A DNA stretch of 7,567 bases from Alphaproteobacteria bacterium UBA1254 (GTDB lineage Bacteria > Pseudomonadota > Alphaproteobacteria > RF32 > CAG-239). Below, piece after piece: positions 1-5,878 of this stretch. The stretch spans positions 34,569 to 42,135 of the forward strand of contig DBVW01000002.1 in assembly GCA_002308495.1 (NCBI GenBank). The letters are read 5' to 3'. Position numbers and translations under genes: made by a program. Under the pieces are notes generated by a model that was given only the letters and a program-made list of their open reading frames with translations, searched no databases and had not been told where the DNA came from. The first letter of the stretch is position 1. Each line of letters starts with the position of its first letter.

Positions 1-1
1 A

Positions 2-214
2 TTTAAGAAAATATTGCGCTATAATGAGCTTAACACACCGCTTCGAAAAAATGTAACTCAAAGCGAAGTCGGAAATATGGCTTTAGCGTTGTTATCACCT
101 TTGGGCGCTGCCGTGACGGGTGAAATTGTGCATGTGGATGCAGGGTTTCATCAAACAGCAATGTTTAATTTAGATAAGGCCAAAGAATTGGCAGAAGTTT
201 TGGAGCAATTTTAA
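2..214 (+). CDS. fabI: Enoyl-[acyl-carrier-protein] reductase (NADH), C-terminal part, 5' end cut off by window
   Basis: The last 70 codons of a short-chain-dehydrogenase-fold enoyl-ACP reductase, which performs the final reduction in each cycle of type II fatty acid synthesis in the cytoplasm. Recognition rests on the C-terminal FabI signature. It has TPLRKNVT near the start of the fragment, then a VGNMALALLSPLGAAVTGE stretch and HVDAGFH, matching the usual PLRRNVT, VGN.AL.LLS, VTGE and VD.GYH blocks. The NAD-binding Rossmann part and the Tyr/Lys catalytic residues lie upstream of the window and cannot be checked. The tail after VDAGFH is about 20 residues longer and more charged than in many FabI proteins. 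The frame is open from base 2, so no start is visible here. The TAA stop shares its last A with the ATG of the next gene, which implies translational coupling and a shared transcript. Confidence 0.9.
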   Translation, partial: FKKILRYNELNTPLRKNVTQSEVGNMALALLSPLGAAVTGEIVHVDAGFHQTAMFNLDKAKELAEVLEQF

Positions 215-975
215 TGATTAAACTTTCAGTCTATATAGTCACATTAAATGAAGAAAAGCGTCTTGACAGAACATTAAAGGCAGCTTCTGAAGTTGCCGAT
301 GAAATTGTTGTTGTTGACAGCGGAAGTACTGATCAAACGAAAGAAATTGCTTTAAAAAACAAAGCAAAATTCCTTTTTCACGAATGGAAAAATATTTCAT
401 CACAGAAAAATTTTGCTCAAAATCAATGTCAAAACGATTGGGTGTTATCACTTGATGCCGATGAGGTTTTATCGGCTGATTTGATCGAAGAAATTAAAGA
501 AATTAAGAAAAATCCGACATTTGATGCGTATAAGGTGAAAATATGCGATGTTTTGCCGGGGGATAAAAAGCCAAGACTGCTTGCTAAAACATATAACCAA
601 GTTCGCTTATATAATCGCAAAAAGGCAAATATGCCGGATGACCTCACGCATGATCGTGTTGTTTTAGGCGAAGTGTGTCAAGTTGCACAGCTTAAATCAA
701 AGATTTGGCATTATTCTTATGTTTCGCTTACACAGCTTTGGTTTAAGCTTAATATGTATACGGACGAACTTGTGCAAGTTGCCTTAAAAAAGAATAAGAA
801 ATATTCAAAACTTCGCTTATATACCGAAATGCCGCGGCAGTTTTTATTTTATTATTTCTGCCGTCGCTATTGTATGTATGGCACATGCGGCTTTTGGATG
901 GCAACATCTTATGCTTATTTCAGGTTTTTGAAAATAGCTAAATGGTTTGAATGGCAAGCCTTGAATAAAAAATAA
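214..975 (+). CDS. Family 2 glycosyltransferase, LPS-core (WaaE/KdtX-like) type
   Basis: A 253-residue GT-A fold glycosyltransferase, about the normal length for the WaaE/KdtX-like group that adds a hexose to the lipopolysaccharide inner core at the cytoplasmic face of the membrane. The N-terminus has the family opening SVYIVTLNEE (5-14). A DSGSTD motif (35-40) for nucleotide-sugar binding and LDADE (80-84) carrying the metal-binding DxD both follow. NFAQ at 66-69 is also typical. The C-terminal third (about 210-250) is aromatic and hydrophobic with several basic residues, as expected for membrane association. The ATG at 214 overlaps the fabI stop by one base and is preceded by GGAG at 202-205 with 8-base spacing, which fixes the start. 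The gene ends in a strong terminator. The family call is firm; the exact donor and acceptor sugars cannot be read from sequence. Confidence 0.85.
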   Translation: MIKLSVYIVTLNEEKRLDRTLKAASEVADEIVVVDSGSTDQTKEIALKNKAKFLFHEWKNISSQKNFAQNQCQNDWVLSLDADEVLSADLIEEIKEIKKNPTFDAYKVKICDVLPGDKKPRLLAKTYNQVRLYNRKKANMPDDLTHDRVVLGEVCQVAQLKSKIWHYSYVSLTQLWFKLNMYTDELVQVALKKNKKYSKLRLYTEMPRQFLFYYFCRRYCMYGTCGFWMATSYAYFRFLKIAKWFEWQALNKK

Positions 976-1007
976 AAAAAAGCCCTCTTAAAGAGGGCAA
1001 TTTTTTT
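976..1007. terminator. Bidirectional rho-independent terminator between convergent genes
   Basis: GCCCTCTT (982-989) pairs perfectly with AAGAGGGC (991-998), in practice a 7-bp stem with a TAA loop. An A-run (976-981) lies on one side and seven T's (1001-1007) on the other. It can therefore stop transcription from the glycosyltransferase gene on the plus strand and from the transporter gene on the minus strand. The minus-strand gene's stop codon (1006-1008) lies at the edge of the T-tract. Confidence 0.9.
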
Positions 1008-1788
1008 AAAACGATCTGAGAAAATATCCGCCGGCATCAAATAAAATTTTAATAAACAAAATGCCTAAAACAGATAAAATCACAATACGGATGATTTTGT
1101 TTCCGTTTTTCATAGCAATTCCGGCGCCGACATAATTTCCGGCGATGCTGAACACGGCTGCGGCCAATCCCAAAGGAATTAACACAAGGCCATTAAACAA
1201 AAAGACGGCAAGGGAGCATATATCTGCTGTCATATTGACAAGTTTTGCAGTCCCTTCGGCTTTTAATATGTTCATTTTTGCAAATGCCGTGTAAACAAGC
1301 AAAAGAAAAGTTCCCGAACAGGGGCCATAAAAGCCGGCATACATACCGATAAACAATGTCGAAATGCTGACAATGATATATTGTTTTATTCGAGATATCG
1401 GTGCAACATTTTTTGGCTCTAAATCTTTTTTAAGTAAAACATACATAGCAAGCAATGGCAGTAAAATAATAAGTAAGGCCTTAAAGATAAATTCATCAAC
1501 TATTATAGCAAAATTTGCGCCCATAAGTCCGCCGATAGCGGCCGTAATCACGCCAACAAGCGCAAGATGATAGTCGATGTAGTTGTTTTTACAATAACGA
1601 ATCGTTGCCGTAATCGTTCCCAAGCATGCTGAAAGTCTGTTTGTGTATATGGTTTCATGCGCAGGTAAACCGGCAATTAAATATGCGGGAATAGAAATCA
1701 GTCCGCCGCCGCCACCGATTGAATCAACAAATCCTGCTAAAAAAGCAAACGGGCATACAATTAAAAACATAGACAATGTTAATTCCAT
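1006..1788 (-). CDS. TauE/SafE (TSUP, DUF81) family membrane transporter
   Basis: A 260-residue, very hydrophobic inner-membrane protein with roughly eight potential membrane segments, the usual size for the TSUP family. Members move sulfur-containing or small organic anions such as sulfite, sulfoacetate or taurine-derived compounds. The family's first glycine-rich motif is clear at residues 19-33 (GFVDSIGGGGGLISI), followed by LPAHETIYTNRLSA at 41-54. The second-half repeat motif appears as GFYGPCSGTF at 152-161, where many members have GPG.G. The ATG at 1788 has a strong AAGGAG (1796-1801) seven bases upstream, so the start is secure. It is transcribed alone, convergent with the glycosyltransferase and divergent from the 203-residue gene. 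No neighbouring sulfur-metabolism gene hints at the substrate, so it remains unassigned. Confidence 0.85.
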   Translation of the reverse strand: MELTLSMFLIVCPFAFLAGFVDSIGGGGGLISIPAYLIAGLPAHETIYTNRLSACLGTITATIRYCKNNYIDYHLALVGVITAAIGGLMGANFAIIVDEFIFKALLIILLPLLAMYVLLKKDLEPKNVAPISRIKQYIIVSISTLFIGMYAGFYGPCSGTFLLLVYTAFAKMNILKAEGTAKLVNMTADICSLAVFLFNGLVLIPLGLAAAVFSIAGNYVGAGIAMKNGNKIIRIVILSVLGILFIKILFDAGGYFLRSF

Positions 1789-1864
1789 GGCTTTTCTCCT
1801 TAATTGTCGTCTTTATAAAAGAAGAAGGTTAAAAACTGCTTAAAAAATTATTCTTTTGAATTTA

Positions 1865-1893
1865 TTGACTTTATTACAGAATTATTCTACTAT
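1865..1893 (+). promoter_or_regulatory. Putative sigma70-type promoter of the 203-residue protein/hydE unit
   Basis: TTGACT (1865-1870; five of six to TTGACA) is followed after 17 bases by TACTAT (1888-1893; four of six to TATAAT). It lies in the divergent gap of about 140 bases between the transporter and the 203-residue gene. Transcription would begin near base 1900, giving a leader of about 30 bases before the GGAG (1922-1925) of the next gene. No GANTC motif and no obvious operator palindrome are present. I could not identify a convincing promoter for the transporter on the opposite strand. Confidence 0.5.
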
Positions 1894-1931
1894 CTATGTA
1901 AGCAATAGCTCGTTACTGAACGGAGATTAAA

Positions 1932-2543
1932 ATGGAATTAGAATACATCGTGTTTGGGACAACATACGGATTTAGCAGTGTCAGCGTAACGGATGAAGAA
2001 AGGCGCTTTATTGAACAGTTTTATTGCGATCAACACGGAACGAAAACTTTTGTACATAAGAGATATAATAATAAGGTATATTATACGCATGCCATTTATC
2101 CTGACAAGCAAACATCTTTTTGTGATTCCAAAGGGCGTGGGGGTGCTTTTTTAGGCATTACGATCGGGTTTAATAATTCTTATTGTCAAAATTTTGAAAA
2201 GATGGATCAAATTTTTAATAATATTTATAAAAGTTTTCTAGACAAAGGTTTTATTGAAGAGACGAACGGAAAACGTCAGTTTATGATTTCTGATTTTGCA
2301 TCACATGAGGCTGAAATAGATAATATTGTTATTAATGCAATAAAATCACAAAATTTAACAAACGCGGATTTTGTGCCGTTTCAAATTAAGAATATCGGAG
2401 AAATCAAAGGCTCTTTGCCTTGCCATCCATCAGATATGCCGACTTTTGGTAAAGCTTTCATGAATATGCCGTATAATTTGGTTGTTTCAGAGCAAAATCT
2501 TACACAACAACAATTACGCAATCAACGCGCAAATGTAAAATAA
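1932..2543 (+). CDS. Hypothetical protein, 203 residues, cytoplasmic, no family firmly recognised
   Basis: I do not recognise a characterised family. The protein has no signal peptide or membrane segment. Visible features are an N-terminal EYIVFGTTYGF block (4-14), a charged DEERRFIEQFY stretch (21-31), and a central GRGGAFLGITIGF block (68-80) followed by YCQNFEKMDQIFNNIY (84-99). The central pattern (glycine turn, F/Y-LG-strand, then an aromatic helix) loosely resembles N-terminal domains of uncharacterised multidomain proteins in gut Bacteroidetes, but that is an impression from memory. Four cysteines (32, 64, 85, 164) are scattered and form no metal motif. The C-terminus ends in a polar Gln/Asn-rich tail (TQQQLRNQRANVK), as if a longer protein had been cut short. 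GGAG at 1922-1925 lies six bases before the ATG. The stop is a double TAATAA, and hydE follows 24 bases later, so the two are probably co-transcribed. Confidence 0.75.
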   Translation: MELEYIVFGTTYGFSSVSVTDEERRFIEQFYCDQHGTKTFVHKRYNNKVYYTHAIYPDKQTSFCDSKGRGGAFLGITIGFNNSYCQNFEKMDQIFNNIYKSFLDKGFIEETNGKRQFMISDFASHEAEIDNIVINAIKSQNLTNADFVPFQIKNIGEIKGSLPCHPSDMPTFGKAFMNMPYNLVVSEQNLTQQQLRNQRANVK

Positions 2544-2567
2544 TAACGCTATTCTTAAACTTTTGCC

Positions 2568-3575
2568 ATGCTGAAAAAAGAAGAAATTATCAATCTATTA
2601 CAAACGGATGATGAACCCGCATTGCTAAAACGAGCGGATGAAGTACGTCATCAATATGTCGGGGATGAAGTCCATTTAAGAGGATTAATCGAATTTTCAA
2701 ATATCTGTCGAAATAATTGTCTGTATTGCGGAATCAGAGCAGGGAATTCTAAAGTTTGTCGTTATCGAATGAGCAAAAATGAAATCATCAATATGGCACA
2801 TAAAGCATCTGAAATGGGTTTTAAAACAATCGTTTTGCAATCAGGTGAAGATATGTATTATGATGCGTCTCGAATGTGTCATATTATTGAAGAGGTTAAA
2901 AAATTTGATGTTGCTTTGACATTAAGTATCGGTGAGCGTTCTTATCAAGAATATAAAACTTTTCGCGAGGCCGGGGCGGACCGCTATTTGATGCGCATTG
3001 AAACAACCGACAAAGATTTATACCACAAGCTTAATCCGAATATGAGTTGGGATAAGAGGCACGAATGTTTGTTGATGATTAAAGAACTCGGTTATGAACT
3101 CGGATCGGGAATTATGGTCGGGTTACCGGAACAAAGTCTTGAAAGCATTGCAGGTGATTTGCTTTATCTTCAAAAAATCGGCATTGATATGGCAGGTATC
3201 GGTCCTTTTATTCCTCATCAGGATACACCGCTTAAAAATGAAAAAGGAGGAACTTTGAGCTTAGCTCTTCGCACAATGGCCGTTATGCGAATTTTGATGA
3301 AAGATATTAATATTCCCGCGACGACTGCCATGGAAAGTTTGCATCCCAAAGGGCGAATTATGGCGCTTCAAGCAGGGGCAAATGTTGTTATGCCGAATGT
3401 CACAGAAGGTGAATATCGTAAGTTTTATGAGCTTTATCCCGGAAAAATCTGCGTTAACGAACAACCTTTGCAATGCAGAACTTGTATAGGAATCAAAATC
3501 CAAAGTATCGGCAGAAAAATCGGAACGGGATATGGCGGACACAAAGGGAAACAGCCGCTGTTTTCTAAGCCTTAA
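2568..3575 (+). CDS. hydE: [FeFe]-hydrogenase H-cluster radical SAM maturase HydE
   Basis: A 335-residue radical S-adenosylmethionine enzyme that works with HydF and HydG to build the diiron subcluster of [FeFe]-hydrogenase. The radical-SAM cluster ligands are C47, C51 and C54 (CRNNCLYC), in the Cx3Cx2C spacing. Further HydE-type blocks are RYRMSKNEI (65-73), VLQSGED (89-95), LSIGERSYQEY (119-129), GADRYLMRIET (136-146), GLPEQSLE (185-192) and IGPFIPHQDTP (211-221). Near the C-terminus C295, C303 and C306 have the spacing of the accessory Fe-S cluster ligands of Thermotoga HydE, which helps separate it from BioB and PylB. The ATG at 2568 is the only start that fits, since an in-frame TAA lies at 2556. 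No Shine-Dalgarno is visible, so translation may depend on the upstream gene. No hydA, hydF or hydG is in the window. The 3' end overlaps the convergent Nudix gene by 11 bases. Confidence 0.93.
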   Translation: MLKKEEIINLLQTDDEPALLKRADEVRHQYVGDEVHLRGLIEFSNICRNNCLYCGIRAGNSKVCRYRMSKNEIINMAHKASEMGFKTIVLQSGEDMYYDASRMCHIIEEVKKFDVALTLSIGERSYQEYKTFREAGADRYLMRIETTDKDLYHKLNPNMSWDKRHECLLMIKELGYELGSGIMVGLPEQSLESIAGDLLYLQKIGIDMAGIGPFIPHQDTPLKNEKGGTLSLALRTMAVMRILMKDINIPATTAMESLHPKGRIMALQAGANVVMPNVTEGEYRKFYELYPGKICVNEQPLQCRTCIGIKIQSIGRKIGTGYGGHKGKQPLFSKP

Positions 3576-3963
3576 CAGATTTTAGATAAGCTTTGATGAT
3601 CGGAACATCTGCAGGAGCAAAATCATATTTTAAAAGCTCATTCGGATATACCCATAAAACCTTTTCGTGTTCGCAAATTTTAGGTATATCAAAGCTTGAT
3701 GTATGAGCCAAGAAGGCATTGATTATAAAACTGCCGAAGGAATAGTTATAGACTGATTGTGTAAAAAACGAATCGATATCAACCTTTAAATCCATTTCTT
3801 CCATAAGCTCGCGTTTGAGGCATTCTTCTAAAGTTTCACCTTCTTCAAGTTTTCCGCCCGGAAGCTCCCACAAAAGCTCAAGGTCTTTGCCTTTTTTGCG
3901 TTGACCTATTAAAATTTTGCCGGCATGTGAGATGATGCCGGCTGCAATTTGTTTTTGTGTCAT
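3565..3963 (-). CDS. Nudix hydrolase, MutT-like (d)NTP pyrophosphohydrolase
   Basis: A 132-residue single-domain Nudix protein, the standard size for MutT/NudG-type enzymes that hydrolyse oxidised or non-canonical nucleoside triphosphates to monophosphate and pyrophosphate. The Nudix box spans residues 37-59: G37, E43, then R51-E52-L53 and the metal-binding E55-E56. The glycine normally found at the second-last box position is D58, a substitution I believe also occurs in active members. LWELPGG just before the box and the C-terminal FAPADVPIIKAYL (116-127) are also MutT-like. The ATG at 3963 shares its A with the TAA of gcrA upstream (TAATG), so it is almost certainly translated from the gcrA transcript. 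Only a weak purine-rich stretch precedes it. The exact substrate cannot be assigned. Confidence 0.88.
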   Translation of the reverse strand: MTQKQIAAGIISHAGKILIGQRKKGKDLELLWELPGGKLEEGETLEECLKRELMEEMDLKVDIDSFFTQSVYNYSFGSFIINAFLAHTSSFDIPKICEHEKVLWVYPNELLKYDFAPADVPIIKAYLKSVKA

Positions 3964-4409
3964 TATTTTTCTTTTTTTCCTGGTTTAACGTAAGCTATTG
4001 CGGCGTGTTCATCACAATAGGTTTGTCCTGCACGGACTTTTTTGCCGCAGAAGCAGAAATTATCATCTTTGGGATCGCCAATCGGCCAACGACACGTATG
4101 ACCGTCTAATTCGCCTAATTTTAAGCAAGTATTTTTATGGGCAGTTACTTCAATCGGATTAATCGTAATCTTTTGAGACTTAGAATCCTGTGGATTCGAA
4201 GGTTTTGAAGCTACTTTGGTGTTTGTTTCCGGAGCCGGTGTTTTCTCTTTTTTCTTAATGGGAGAAGGACGAGCCGTCAGATTAAGACGGTGTACTTTAC
4301 CGATAATAGAGTTTTTAGAAACGCCGAGTTCTTTTGCAATTTCATTTGTGGTAAATCCTTTTTTCCACATCTGTTTTAATTGATCAATCATTTCATTGGT
4401 CCAAGCCAT
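3963..4409 (-). CDS. gcrA: GcrA cell-cycle transcriptional regulator
   Basis: A 148-residue GcrA, the alphaproteobacterial regulator that binds sigma70-RNA polymerase and stimulates promoters carrying CcrM-methylated GANTC sites. The N-terminal DNA-binding helix-turn-helix (2-44) opens with the conserved AWTNEMIDQLK and contains EIAKELGVSKNSIIGKVHRL (23-42). A Lys/Pro/Ser/Thr-rich linker (about 46-92) follows. The C-terminal domain carries C95, C106, C119, C121, C132 and H135, with CRWPIGDP (106-113), FCFCG (118-122) and YCDEHAAIAY (131-140), all GcrA hallmarks. An ATG four codons earlier (4421) is in frame, but it overlaps GGAGGG (4414-4419), which is correctly spaced for the ATG at 4409; family proteins also begin Met-x-Trp-Thr. 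The gene is divergent from the exported-protein gene and coupled to the Nudix gene. ccrM is not in the window. Confidence 0.95.
   Translation of the reverse strand: MAWTNEMIDQLKQMWKKGFTTNEIAKELGVSKNSIIGKVHRLNLTARPSPIKKKEKTPAPETNTKVASKPSNPQDSKSQKITINPIEVTAHKNTCLKLGELDGHTCRWPIGDPKDDNFCFCGKKVRAGQTYCDEHAAIAYVKPGKKEK
4183..4197. repeat. Short inverted repeat holding two GANTC sites inside gcrA
   Basis: GAATCC (4183-4188) and GGATTC (4192-4197) form a perfect 6-bp inverted repeat with a TGT spacer. Each arm contains one GANTC motif and the two motifs start exactly 10 bases apart. It falls in the codons for linker residues of GcrA (about 71-77), a region under little protein-level constraint. It may be chance. 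Confidence 0.5.
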
Positions 4410-4413
4410 TTTT

Positions 4414-4419
4414 CCCTCC
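4414..4419 (-). promoter_or_regulatory. Ribosome binding site that decides the gcrA start
   Basis: GGAGGG on the minus strand lies four bases before the ATG at 4409. It begins within an alternative in-frame ATG at 4421, which has no comparable site of its own. This supports the shorter 148-residue GcrA over a 152-residue form. Confidence 0.75.
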
Positions 4420-4549
4420 ATTTAAATGAATATCTATCTTCGTTCACTTTAATTGAAGATTTTTCATAAGTCTAGAGTTAATTTTTCAAAATATCACTTT
4501 TTTTTCATTCTTTTATGTGTTATTTTGATGTAAAAAATAGGATTTGAAT

Positions 4550-5782
4550 ATGAAAAAATTGTTATTGTTGTTGTTTTTTGTTTGTTTCAGCTTTTCTGCT
4601 TTCTCTCAAGATATTGATTATCGAAAATATTTTGAGGTCGATCTGGACGCGCCCATACCGGATCTTAAAGCGTTGCGTCGTGAAATGGAAAAAGCTTCGG
4701 CCATATATGAGCCGCGTTATGTCTTGTCTTGGGATATGGGGCCGGCTTTTGACAGCGTTTGGAGATATGTGATTACGTCATACGGAACAAGCGAAAAAAG
4801 GATCAGAGCGGCCGGCGAAGAAGATTTAACGGAAATGATACTTTCGTTACCGAAAGACTTTTATCCTTATATTGGGCCTTTTTTGCATTCGGTTCCCGGA
4901 ATTCCGGAAAAGATTTTAAATTTGCCGGGGATAAAAGAAACAAAAAATAAATTTCCGGAGCGAATCGCGCCGCAACTGGCCGATGTTGATAATTTGGAAT
5001 TTCTTTCACCTTATCTTTATATTCTTTTGATGCCGGAAATGTGGCCCGACAACAATAAAAATGTTGAAATGCCGCGTTTAAGAAAGGCAAAACTTCCTAA
5101 AGTTCCCTATACACCGGAGTTCTATGCCAATATTTCGAAAGAAATAGCTTCCGGCGGTTACGGCGGTCCGAATCAAAGTAGTGAACAAGCTTTAAAAGAT
5201 AACTTACGCACAATTCATCCCACAAAATCTTCACCACTTTCGACAAGTGATGTTGTAGCTTTTACGAATACTTTGGACGGTGTTTTGGCTTTTTCGACAC
5301 TTGATCATAAATTTCAGTTGATTCTTGCAGGAAATCTTCTTGATTATTATGAAGCAAAAAACGGGACGGCTCTTGATATGAATACGCTTAAAGATATCGT
5401 TAATCCATGCCAGAGGCTTGCCCTTAAAATTAAATGGGCAGGTCTTGAAACAGAATTTTTAAAAATCGTTTCCAAAGAAGGCTTTAATTTGAAAGAATGG
5501 GCGTTTACTTGCGACAAGACGATCAAAGCCTATCGCACAATCGTTATTTCAGATGCAACGCTGGCTACTTTGCAATCTTATAAAAGAGGGCTCTATAACG
5601 GACATTTGGCCAGTTTGTCGTCTAAATGGAGAGGACGGCAACGTGCAACGATGGAAGGTTTTGTTGAGATGTATAGAACCAATGAAAATGATGTTCGTCA
5701 GGCAATAAAAAACGAATCGATTATTAAAGAGAAGTTGTTGCCTTTCGGTTCTTTAATGTTAACATCGCCGCTAAGTTATTAA
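4550..5782 (+). CDS. Exported hypothetical protein with signal peptide, 410 residues
   Basis: Unrecognised. The N-terminus is a textbook Sec signal peptide: MKK, a hydrophobic core (residues 4-16), then AFS before Q20 as a likely signal peptidase I site. C12 does not sit in a lipobox, so a lipoprotein is unlikely. The mature part of about 390 residues is soluble in character. It is rich in Pro and Leu in the first half (e.g. PYIGPFLHSVPGIPEKILNLPG, around 105-125) and has a Gly/Ser/Asn-rich stretch near 200-210 (SGGYGGPNQSS). Its only two mature cysteines, C287 and C321, could form a disulfide in the periplasm. The C-terminal third looks helical. The ATG at 4550 is preferred over a TTG at 4544 because AGGA (4539-4542) is spaced seven bases from it and Met-Lys-Lys starts the signal. 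Divergent from gcrA and upstream of rpoZ; no terminator follows it. Confidence 0.8.
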   Translation: MKKLLLLLFFVCFSFSAFSQDIDYRKYFEVDLDAPIPDLKALRREMEKASAIYEPRYVLSWDMGPAFDSVWRYVITSYGTSEKRIRAAGEEDLTEMILSLPKDFYPYIGPFLHSVPGIPEKILNLPGIKETKNKFPERIAPQLADVDNLEFLSPYLYILLMPEMWPDNNKNVEMPRLRKAKLPKVPYTPEFYANISKEIASGGYGGPNQSSEQALKDNLRTIHPTKSSPLSTSDVVAFTNTLDGVLAFSTLDHKFQLILAGNLLDYYEAKNGTALDMNTLKDIVNPCQRLALKIKWAGLETEFLKIVSKEGFNLKEWAFTCDKTIKAYRTIVISDATLATLQSYKRGLYNGHLASLSSKWRGRQRATMEGFVEMYRTNENDVRQAIKNESIIKEKLLPFGSLMLTSPLSY

Positions 5783-5807
5783 TTTACAAAAAAATATAAA
5801 AAAAATC

Positions 5808-5836
5808 TTGCATTTTTAATTAAGACTCGTTATAAG
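5808..5836 (+). promoter_or_regulatory. sigma70-type promoter of rpoZ with a GANTC site in the spacer
   Basis: TTGCAT (5808-5813) and TATAAG (5831-5836) are separated by exactly 17 bases. A-rich tracts at about 5787-5805 directly upstream resemble an UP element. GACTC (5824-5828) lies in the spacer three bases ahead of the -10. GcrA is known to act on sigma70 promoters with methylated GANTC sites at or near the core elements, so this is a candidate GcrA target. Transcription would start near 5843, about 36 bases before the rpoZ ATG. Confidence 0.7.
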
Positions 5837-5878
5837 GTTACAAAAAGTGAAATTTAATCTGTTTAAAAGGTGATAAAT

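Noticed and set aside
2568..3575. Biotin synthase (BioB) or methylornithine synthase (PylB) instead of HydE
   Set aside because: The IGPFIPHQDTP block, LSIGERSYQEY, and the C-terminal cysteine triad with 8 and 3 residue spacing fit HydE; no biotin or pyrrolysine genes are nearby.
3790..3794. Nudix box Gly-to-Asp change (residue 58) as a sign of an inactive enzyme
   Set aside because: The metal-binding REL-x-EE residues are intact, and to my knowledge Asp at this position also occurs in functional MutT-like proteins.
4410..4421. Upstream in-frame ATG for gcrA giving a protein four residues longer
   Set aside because: The GGAGGG overlaps that ATG and is correctly spaced only for the ATG at 4409; GcrA proteins normally begin Met-x-Trp-Thr.
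4544..4549. TTG start for the exported protein
   Set aside because: AGGA at 4539-4542 is too close to it and is well spaced for the ATG at 4550, which also gives a standard Met-Lys-Lys signal peptide start.
4422..4549. Promoters in the gcrA/exported-protein divergent gap
   Set aside because: The gap is very AT-rich and gives many weak -10-like strings (for example TATTTT at 4521-4526), but no pair with a good -35 and spacing on either strand, and no GANTC site, so I call none.
4803..5090. Minus-strand 95-codon reading frame and several plus-strand frames inside the exported-protein gene
   Set aside because: They lie wholly within a well-supported gene, have no ribosome binding site, and their residue composition is that of shadow frames.
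5870..5878. GTG start for rpoZ at 5870
   Set aside because: It lies on the Shine-Dalgarno sequence itself, and conserved omega proteins begin MARVTVEDC at the ATG at 5879.
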